DNA of 64,000 nt, from assembly GCA_050084985.1 (NCBI GenBank), contig JBITNC010000001.1, forward strand, positions 57,226,001 to 57,290,000, written 5' to 3'. The notes under the pieces were generated by a model that was given only the letters and a program-made list of their open reading frames with translations, ran no database searches and was not told where the DNA came from. The stretch comes from Nageia nagi. Lineage: Eukaryota; Pinophyta. A program made the translations under genes and the position numbers. Shown piece after piece: positions 21,055 through 30,727 of the stretch. Each line of letters begins with the position of its first letter. The first letter of the stretch is position 1.

Positions 21055-22616
21055 ATATACTCATGTACAAATATAAAAAGCTCTCCAATGGATGATGAAA
21101 AACCATGTGGGAAAAAATCATCTACCAAAACAGAAAAAAGAGAAAAGAAGATGGAGAGGAAGGTGTCCTCTTCAACACCCCAAGGAAAACTTCCTTCACC
21201 CCAAGTAAGCCATGCAACTCAAGGAAATGAGGTGATGCAAAAGGTTTAGTGAATATGTCCACAACATGTTGGTGAGTTAAAATGTACTCCAAGATGAGAA
21301 TGCCATCCTAGATATGATAACAAATGAAATTCATATGAACCTTGATGTGCTTGGTACACTGGTGCTTAATAGGATTGCAAGAGATATAGATGGTACTTTA
21401 GTTGTCACACCAAAGTACTATCACATGATCCTAGGAAAAACTAAACTCCTCCAATAACTAGTGAAGCCAAAGTACCTCATGAATCATAAGAACAACTTAC
21501 ATGTACTCTGCCTCAATGGATGAAAGTGCAATAACCTACTTCTTCTTGCAAGATCAAGAAATGGGAGAAGTTTCAATAAAAAAACACATATCCATAGATA
21601 TAATTACGATCATCATAGGAACAACCTAATTTGAATCAATGTAGTCAACTAATACATAATCACCTTTGGTATAGTGCAAACCAAAGTGTGTAGTACCCCT
21701 AACATATTGTAAAATCCTCTTGGCTACCTACTAATGAGACTCATAAGCGATCTGTGCAAACTGAGAAATAATCCCAATTACATATGAAATATCAATTCAA
21801 GCATGTGTGAGCTATAAAATATACCCAATCAACTAGTGATACAAAGTAGCATCACACAATGTAGAAGTACAAAAGGAATTCATAGTAACACCACTATGAA
21901 ATGGTGTCAGACAAGGATTGCAATTTTCCATCCTAAATCATTGAAGAAGGTCCAAGGGATACTTCTGATATGAGAGTGAAATCCTTGAATATATATATAT
22001 ATATGTCACCTACAATATGAGAAAATAATGGGAAAGTCCAAGATCTTCCATATCAAAATGAGCAAAAAGGAACTACTATATAGACTAAATATGAGAAAGG
22101 GAGCTTCTAGTGAGAATAAAATCATAACATATAATATAAGGATAGAGATGTAGTCACTATCTCTCCATATGTAGACAATAGAGTCAAACTTACATTGTAC
22201 AAATCTATTAGAGAGAAAAAAAGTATTCATGTTCTCATACCATGCCTAAGGTCCTTGCTTAACACCATAGAGATAATTTATAAGGTGATAAAAAGTGAAG
22301 GATCCTAGAAAAAACCAATAGGATGGTCCATATAAATCTCTTCTTGCAAATTTTCATATAAGAAGGTACTATTCACATCCCTCTAATAAATAGGCCATCT
22401 CTATGATGCAATTAGATCTAGTGCAAGGTGAATTGAATCCATCTTGGCTACAAGGGTGAATATCTCATAATAGTCAATGCTCTCAACTTGAGAAAGTCCC
22501 TTAGCCATAAGATGAGCCTTGTACTTATCTATAGAATCATCAACTACATATTTAATTTGATATGCCCATTTACATAAAACTAACTTCCTTCCCTTGGGAA
22601 GGGGAACAAGATCCCA
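21055..22616 (-). pseudogene. Second-family Copia RT and RNase H remnant
   Basis: Read on the minus strand in shifting frames: a region with LIGYILYLTHA-like spacing, then ISYVIGIISQFAQ and AKRILQYVRGTTHFGLHY near 21.69-21.84 kb. These are the Copia segments that connect RT to RNase H. HVVDIFTKPF near 21250 is the usual end of Copia pol. The open stretch 22006-22230 covers part of RT in a decayed state. Stops and frameshifts are frequent. Confidence 0.8.
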
Positions 22617-24206
22617 TGTCTAATTCTTCATAAAATAAGAATACTCTACTGTCAAAGCCTCATCCCACTTTAGAAGCCCATGATCATTTGAAAAAGTCTC
22701 AAGGTCTCCTGAAACTTCCTGACCAAATAGGCTAGTACCAATAGAGTGATGATGAAAGGGAGGAAGATCCTTAATATATGATCTTGCATCCTCAATCATC
22801 AAATGATCCCATCTAGGAAAGGGAGGAGATGAAGGAGTAGGAACAAAAAGAGTCTCATCATCTACAAAAGGATCAATAACTATAGGAGGACCAAAATATA
22901 TAGAAGAAGAAACAATGGTAGGAGTATTATCCACACCAATGATAGTGTCATGTGAGCCAACAGATGAAATCGAAGAAGGGGAAGGAGAAGTAGGAGAGTC
23001 AAGAATATACTCATTAAATTGCACATGTTTTTGTAATAACACATATTTTTTGCTAGGGTCCAATAAGTAATAAGCCTTCATATTATCGTAATATCCCATA
23101 AATATTAGTGGCTTACTCTTCCTATCCTAAGCCTTATGCTATTTCTTCGAAATAAAATCCCAAGCATGACTACCAAAGACTCTAAAGTGTGATACATATA
23201 GATTGATCCCAATACAAGACTCTTTAGGAATCAAATCTTAAAGTAATCAATGTGGAGTATGATTCTAAATGTATTTTGCACAATTAACTACTCCAACCAA
23301 TATATGGGAGGTAAATCCTATGAATGTATCATGCTATTAGCTATCTCCTTCAAGATTTGGTTCTTTCTTTATGCAAATCCATTATGTTGTGGAGTATGAG
23401 GGATTGAATGCTAATGAATAATACCATGGGCTATAAGGAACTATGAGAAATCAATGTTAAAGTATTCCCCCATTATCTATGTGAATATTCTTGATGCATG
23501 TAGAATATTGATTCTCAACCAAAGCCTTAAATACTTTGAAGTGAGAAAATATCTCAAGTGCATATCATGCTCAAATAAAATATGGATGAGGGAAGATCAT
23601 CAAGTCACTATGCACAAACTCTAGGGGTGAAGATACATGATGAGCTCTTTCTAAAGGGAATGGATCTTGATGTTGTTTTCCAAGAGAATCACCAAGAAAA
23701 ACACCATAAACATAAGAAACATTAGGCAAATCAATGACCATGTAATAAAATTGCAATTACTGCAAATACTGATAGTTGAGATACCCAAATATCTCATGCC
23801 ATAGTTTCTTCATATAGTATACATGAACAATCAACCCTGTACCAAAAATGGTCTCATCAAATATCTTAAAGTGATAAAGTATTGAAGAGTGATCAAAAAC
23901 ACCCCATGCAATCAATGAACATGGCTCTAACAAATTACAGATCTTGAATCCCTATAGTGTGAACAAAATAGTTCACCTAGTACCAAAATTATAGATTTGA
24001 TACATAGAAAGTAAGTAGGTGATGATATTAGGGACAAAAAGTATGTCATTTATGCACACTCATAAATAAGAATATATCCATTACCCTTAACTAAAATAAA
24101 GGATAAATCATGACCTTTTATCCATGAAATAGTACAAGAATTGAGAGAGGCAAAGGACTTATCTGAAGAAGTCATATGATGAGTAGTACCAAAATCAATA
24201 CCCAAA
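22617..24206 (-). pseudogene. Second-family Copia protease and integrase remnant
   Basis: Protease: IDFGTTHHMTSSD near 24170 has Phe at the Ser position of the D-S-G box. Integrase: AHHVSSPLEFVHSDLM (23571-23756) keeps the first catalytic Asp, unlike the other family in this window. The 22620-23099 frame (159 codons) covers the integrase C-terminus and Ser/Pro-rich linker to RT (KKYVLLQKHVQFNE, then WDEALTVEYSYFMKN). Frames are interrupted between these blocks. Confidence 0.85.
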
Positions 24207-24207
24207 T

Positions 24208-24990
24208 CTATGAATCAAATTTTGATTTACCACAAACATTCAAAGCTTTAGCTTTGTTATTATGTTGTTGATCATCATGAGGCTTTGTTATGCAAACATC
24301 AATTGAGTGATCATGTATTTTACAATAAGAACATGTAGGCTTATCCTTATTCTGATTATTGGGTTTGGAATCTTTTGGTTTTGGAGCTTGATGTGGAGAA
24401 GGTCTAGTGGTGTTGGCCTTAGAATTATGATTTCCTTTTCCCTTTGAATGTGATGTTGATAATGCCTTAGAGGAAGTGGATATCATCTCAAGAGTAGAAA
24501 TTTTGTTTCTTCCCTTGTGAGATGCTCATAAAATTCTCCCAAACTAGGCATTTTAAATTTATCATTCATAACATCCATATTAGAGAGGAATTTAGAAGTA
24601 AAAATATAAAAGAGACCTTTCAATTTTGATAATATCAAGTATATACATTCATCCTCTTTCTTTTTTTTACCACTACCCTTCAACTATGTGTATAGATCAT
24701 TAAACTTAGTGAGATAGTCAACCATGGTGGGATGATCATCAAAAGATAAAGTGGTAATTTGTGCATCAATTTCCATTGCCATCATTTTTTCAAATTTACC
24801 AAACAAAGATTTAAGTTTATCCCATGCTTCATGTGGTGTAGTTACATTATCAAGATCAAACCACAAGCTCTCACTAACATTTGACTTGATTAACCCAAAT
24901 ACTTTGCGAAGTGACTTTGTAAAAGACCAATTTTCATAATCTATCTTGAATGTGAATGTTTGCACCTTAATGAGTGTGTTTAATCTTTTG
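24208..24990 (-). pseudogene. Second-family Copia gag with intact zinc knuckle
   Basis: Frames 24684-24965 (FKIDYENWSF, TTPHEAWDKLKSLFG), 24483-24683 and 24208-24486 are consecutive parts of one gag, split by an in-frame stop and frameshift. The CCHC zinc knuckle CSYCKIHDHSIDVC is complete (C-X2-C-X4-H-X4-C), preceded by a Lys/Asn/Pro-rich stretch. An upstream ATG at about 25004, in another frame, may have been the original start. Confidence 0.88.
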
Positions 24991-24995
24991 TGCCA

Positions 24996-26746
24996 TTAGT
25001 GTCAACATGCATTATTTCCAAGTGTGGTATTTGTATGATGTAAGGTGTTCAATTCTAAATGCTTAATCTATCTTTACCGAAACAAAAAGAACCAAACAAG
25101 ACAAGAGTTCTCTAAATTGGCACCTATAGAATCTCCACTAAAAAAAAATTGATTTTAGTCATAATTTTACAAGATAGAATGATAAATATGCACTAATTCA
25201 TGAAAAAGAAGATGGAGTTATGATCCAAACACAAAATGAAGCACATGAACCTGACTTTATATGTGAATCTATGATATTAATTCAAAAAAGCCTTCCAAGT
25301 CTAATTTTATGCCCCCAAACTTTACAGTATAGGTAAAAATTAAAAATTAATACCTTTAATTTAAAATAACACAAATTTATTTGAAAAATAAATATACAAC
25401 CCTAAAAAATAATTGTAAAGTTAAATGACAAGAACCAAAAAATATTTTTCCAAACCTTAATTCAAAAGGCAAATAGGGGGTCTCTGCAAAAACTTAAAAA
25501 ATTGAGTGCAAGTTTGTAGATGGAACTCATAATGAGTAGCATTGGTGAAAGTGCCTAGATGAAGAGAGTGAGATTCCAAGGGGAAACTCCCATGGCATGC
25601 CTCCCTTGTCATGAGATAAGGAGAAATTTCTTTTTTATAATGCTTGAAACACTATCAAATGTCTAATATTTGAAGTGCAGGTTGTGTGTAGCTGAGGATC
25701 TCAATGCTTACAAATGTTGTGAGGAAACATAATATGAGTGTGATCCCAAAGGCTAAGCAATGTCACGAGTGGGGGTAGATTAGGACTCGAAGATGCTAGG
25801 CCATTAGTTGCTAATTAGAGATTGATGATGCATTGGGAGGTAATTTACAATAGGCTTATGCAATCCATGAGTGTGATCAGTAAGAACTCCATGTTAAAAT
25901 TAAATGTAATTCTTGAATGAAAGATGATTTTAGATTGAAGATCAATTCATTGCTGGATGTATTCATAAACATGTCTCAAGGTTATGTTTTCAAAAATTAA
26001 ATAAATTAAAATAACCTTGAGGAATGTATTTGTTCAATTCAAGTATAATAAGTACTATAAACAAACCATTTGATATTGGTAAGTCTAGATGCTTAGCCCA
26101 AACTAGTTAAGAAACTAAGAACCATTAATAAGGATGATCATTGTACACAATAAAAATTTAAAATTATGTATGACATCGTGTTATAGAAAGGGATCATTTA
26201 ATGATCCACTTTAGTCTTTGGATTTAGTCAACAAGTGAAAAATAGGATAAATATACACATTCATACATTGATTATGTATGTGACTCTATTTAGTAGAGCT
26301 AAATGAATGATTCGCATAGAGCCATTGCACTTTATGGGGATGACTATAACATCCATAGATGATTTACACTTTCTATAATGTTGATTCTATGTCATGTTTA
26401 AAAACAACCTATGTATATTTGGTCCATTAGATCCTTAGTTCATGAAAAATGGTATTAGATCCCAATTTAAAAAATAGGCCCATCACTCACTAAAATATCT
26501 AGCTAAAATAAATACATATGTTGTTGTAGGATAATATAGTGATGACACATAATCAAAATCAATGAAACCAAAGGCAAGTGAATCTAAGGGTTTACAATGT
26601 CAATGGTCATGATGGAGATTAGAACCTAAGGGCTAATAATATTAACAATAATAATCAAAATAAGGAAGCACATGATGCACATATGGCTAAACTTAAAGCT
26701 ACAATACAACAACTACAAGAAAACATTGTTAATCACACAATAACAT
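24996..26746. other. Intergenic, no gene recognised
   Basis: No open frame with a known domain and no clear LTR. The expected 5' LTR of the neighbouring Copia element was looked for and not found. Confidence 0.5.
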
Positions 26747-27690
26747 TGAGAGGGGGGTGAATCGGTGTGTAGAATTTTAAACTTAAATCTTGAGTACTTA
26801 AAACTAATGTAATAGAAACTTGAAATCAAAAACAAACAAACACATCAAGGAAACATCACATAACACAAGATATAATGAGGTTCACTAATATTGTTACATT
26901 CCTAAATAAGATTACTTAGATTATGGTCCAAATTTAGCCCTTACAAAGCACCAACTTTACAGCCATTTACCAACATGAACCGGAAGGAGCATCAGCCCCT
27001 ACTTTACTAGCACCAATTGGAAGAGCATAACCCCTTCTTTATTGACACCAACTAGAATGAGCACCAACCCCTAAGCCAAGCACCAACTTGAACTTCAAAG
27101 CTTGATATTTAGTTTGATGTATAAAGATTCATTCATTATTCATAGATCCCCTCTTGATTTGTAGCTCATCAAAATTTACCTTTAGCTACCTTTTTTTGAA
27201 TCTTACAATCTTCACCAACATCTCATTCACTCATTTAGAGAACACATTCTTTGCTGCAACATCAACAACATCTTCAAATTTTGCTTATCCTTTCTATTGC
27301 TCTTCTCTTATTTTTACTACTACCTCTTTCAACACATATTATATACTACCATACTTTCTTCTGCCTTGACACTCATAATATCAACATTACCTCATTTCAC
27401 TATTTACTACCTTCATATTCTCACACTCAATTAAAAAACAACATGCCATCTCAACTTACATACATTTCGAACCCTAGTGATAGTCATCGACATCTTTTAC
27501 ACTCTTCCTAACACACTCTAGGATCTTCGCTATTTAGTTATATAAAATGCACATTATCAGCTACCTTATCTCATTTAGTTATGAATGTTGTTGTAATTAC
27601 TTCTGGTGGTGTCTATTTTAAGCTTATAGTCATGATTATCTATGCCTTAAACTATTATGATCATGCTGATAATAGTTGCTAGTAAGCTCA
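26747..27690 (+). other. Candidate end of an unidentified LTR element
   Basis: tgagaggggggtgaatcgg at 26747 resembles the start of LTRs found in several plant elements, and is followed by an LTR-like AT-rich stretch. No partner LTR, target duplication or coding part was seen. The 121-bp array begins just downstream and may be part of the same element. Confidence 0.3.
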
Positions 27691-27699
27691 AAGCACTCA

Positions 27700-28960
27700 C
27701 AATCATGTCATTCAATGAGAAACCATTTTCACCAAACTTCATTTGTAGCTGTCATGATGACATGTACTCATTTGATCAATCTTATGCTTGATAGATGTTG
27801 CTTTCTAGACCCTTTATATGCTTTTTGACATCAGATCTGGCCATCATCCCTTAGTTTGATGGCTTCTACTCTCACTGGCATGTCCATCTTTCATATAGAC
27901 TAAAATTAGTATTATTTTCATCCTTTTGATTATTGATGTCACTCTTACATCATCTATTGATAACCCCTTGATAGTTCTTATGTGCCAACACTCTAATTTA
28001 TCACCTATAAACCTTTTTACATTACACTTTCAGAATTAGTTCATTTTGAGCTGGTACAAGAACTAGTGTAATTTTCCATGCCTTCTATCATTGACATCAT
28101 CTACTAGTATCTCCTTTGTATTTCTCCTTCACTAGTACTCTGAATTGGTCACCTCAACATAATCTCACATTAGGCATTGAATTCAGTGTAAATTTGGTAG
28201 CTAACTCCTTACTGATGTCATCCACTGACATTTCTTTGCCTTTCCTTCTTCATTGATTCTCATTCTTTGATGTCTTAAAGCCTCATTTCTTAGGGTGCTA
28301 GATCCAATGTATTTCTAGCAACCTTCTACTTGATGATGTCACTCACCAAAATCCTTTTACTTTATCCATTTGGTCCAATACTTAACTTTGCTATCTTCTA
28401 GCCTATCTACCTAAGGTACTAGAACCTTTGTATTTTTTAACGCTATCATTTTGCTGACATCATCCACCAAAGGCTCTTTGTTATTTCTTCATTACTGTTA
28501 CTCAACCCCAATTGCTAATAAGCCTTTTCATCTATACCACCAGAATTAGTGTATTTTAAGCTATCATAAAAATGTTGATATCATATGCTAGTATCTTCTT
28601 CTATTTCATTATCTTATTGGTTGTTAACTTCATCTCTTCTTGACTTTACCATCTAAGGTGTTGAACTTAATGCATTTTTGGACATACATCGCTTTGTTGA
28701 CATCATCAACCAAACCTTTGTATTTTCCTCTCATCGCACTGATACTTAAAGAGCTCCATCATGCTAACCTTTTGTCCTCTCTTTTAGACTTAATATAAAT
28801 CAGGCCACTGTCTTCATGTTGACATCATGTGTTGAAATCCTTTTTTATTCCTTGGCTTTCCTTTCTCATCAGAACTTAAGTGAGATTTCAATGAACCTTT
28901 GTATATAAGGTACCAGAAATAGTTCATTTGGTTATTCTACATCATATCTAAGACCATATT
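27700..28960 (+). repeat. About 121-bp degenerate tandem array, roughly ten units
   Basis: A TGACATCATCCA-like core recurs at about 27826, 27948, 28090, 28211, 28332, 28453, 28574, 28695 and 28818, mostly 121 bp apart (range about 119-142). Each unit also carries a pattern like ctagaa-ttagtgtattt just before it and a pyrimidine-rich ctttgt-tttctt stretch after it. The units are strongly diverged from each other, so the array is old. Confidence 0.8.
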
Positions 28961-28980
28961 TGACCATATTTGCCCCGATA

Positions 28981-29300
28981 TGCATGTATGCAAAATATCA
29001 TAAAAATATTTGACAAGATACAAATTTATCAACTGTAAATCATGAAAAAAAGAACATTGCTCTATTTAAGGACCGACATATTTTTCACAAGACACAACAT
29101 AAATGAGTTTTTAAAAAAATATTTATTCCTCGTTGAGATGTAGTTCATAGATTGCAATAGTTGCAAGATATGCACAACATGGGTTTTCATCGAATGTGGT
29201 TGTTTTGAGTGCCCTGGTAGACATGTATGGAAAATATCCTTTTTATTTGACAAGATACATGGTGCAAATGCAAATTCATCAATTATAAATCATGCAAATA
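28981..29300. repeat. Diverged direct repeat pair
   Basis: The sequence around 28981-29052 (gcatgtatg-aaaatat, tatttgacaagataca, aatttatcaactgtaaatca) recurs at 29220-29290 with small differences, about 240 bp apart. Confidence 0.65.
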
Positions 29301-29544
29301 CAATAAAAAATAGTTTTCAATGCTTATTTTTACAACTCGGGTGGATTTTGATGCAGAAAATACTATTTGTTGCAAGTTCCTCAGAGCTTTGTTGGATGGG
29401 ATTTCAGGCTCGATTGAGTGAAATGAGAGAATGAGCTAAGGTTTTGGAGTTTTAGCTAGTTTGAAATGAGCCTACCAACTTGTATTAATGGCATATCCTC
29501 AATGTCATGAAACCTTGAGAAGTGTGGTCCATTTTTTTTCTATA

Positions 29545-29945
29545 GATTTATGAAACTAATATCAAATTTTAGTTTCATGAATATGCACTAGGTTTTCTCC
29601 ATGTTCACATATTCGTAAAACTAATAACTTTTAGTTTTGCAAATATGCGGTAGAGATTTTTTTTAAATCTAGGGTTACATATTTGCGAAATCAATTCTAC
29701 ATGTTAGTTTTGCGAATATGACTTCACATTTTAGCAAATATGCAACAAAGATTTTTTTTGTAAATTTAGGTTTACATATTCATGAAACTAACATGAAGCA
29801 TTAGTTTCATAAATATAACATATCATTTTAGCGAATATGTAAACATGAAAAAAACTAGCATGCATATTTGTGAAACTAATATGTAGTTTAGCTTTGCGAA
29901 TCTAAAGTCAAATTTTTTTTTTGAGATATTAAATCTAACGAACTA
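29545..29945. repeat. Cluster of five imperfect palindromes
   Basis: Each pairs a catatttgcgaaactaa-like arm with a ttagttttgcgaatatg-like arm around a 6-15-base loop. Centres are near 29567, 29628, 29698, 29795 and 29890. It lies 0.8-1.2 kb upstream of the laccase start codon. Confidence 0.75.
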
Positions 29946-30635
29946 GTTTTGTGAATATGTTCGAATTCCAGAAAGGAAATAAAACCCACGAAATTTCCCA
30001 ACCAATATATCAAAATGTCAAAAACAATTCCTGAAAATAAAAAATCCCTTAACTAAACAACTCCATTTGATAAATTAGTATCTTATCCAATATGTAGAAT
30101 TATCCATAACACAAAAAATAATAATTTAACGAAACTTTTTAGATTTTTAATTTAAATAATTTTTTACAAACCTTCTCCTTGAAGCTAAAAAGAAATACTA
30201 ACAGCCACCAACTTTTCCTTGAGCTTATCAGTCGATTACATTCTCTCTGAAATATTAAATTCCATCCTTGATATTGTCGTATTGGCATGTGGATCTCGGA
30301 CAACATTCATCCCAACAACCCTCCACTATGCAGGAGTTTTACCGAAGCTTGGCTTTTGAGCTCGCCATGGGAGGAAGTTACCTGCAACTAATTCCTGTCT
30401 TTGTTTTGCTCCAAAACAATCACATCTCCATCTCCTCCTGTTTTGACCCCACCCCACCACAGTAATTAACTGAAAAAGCAGGGAATACATCTTCAAATGG
30501 AAGAAAGAGAAGGATCCTGTAAGATTAAAGCAAGGGTATGACCTAATACCAACTTCAACTGCTTACCTAAGCTTGCTTTTGAAGGCCCAAGTTAAGACGT
30601 TCAGATATGCAATCTTAGAAACCTCCCAAGTCCAA

Positions 30636-30642
30636 TATAAAT
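30636..30642 (+). promoter_or_regulatory. TATA box of the laccase gene
   Basis: TATAAAT lies 92 bp before the start codon, giving an expected transcription start near 30668 and a leader of about 60 nt. No convincing lignin AC element was identified further upstream. Confidence 0.7.
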
Positions 30643-30727
30643 ACTTATACTTGCTTGATAGACCTTGAGACACATCTTTCAATCTCTACACAATAAGCAT
30701 CATTGAGTGGTGAGCTTATTCCTGAGA

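Larger units (their letters stand above)
20650..24995 (-). mobile_element. Second-family Copia element, 5' LTR not found
   Basis: A complete but broken Copia coding order on the minus strand: gag (24208-24990), protease (about 24150), integrase, RT and RNase H (to about 21060). The likely 3' LTR follows, beginning in element orientation TGTTAGAGTATT after a purine tract, so its right end on the plus strand is 20984. Its outer end was not located. No matching LTR or tRNA primer site was seen right of 25.0 kb, so the 5' end is deleted or too diverged. Sequence and LTR differ from the 9779/34896 family. Confidence 0.82.

Noticed and set aside
20984-25000. Grouping the 20.6-25.0 kb Copia with the 9779/34896 family
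   Set aside because: Different LTR start (TGTTAGAG), intact HSD in integrase and a different gag sequence; a separate family.
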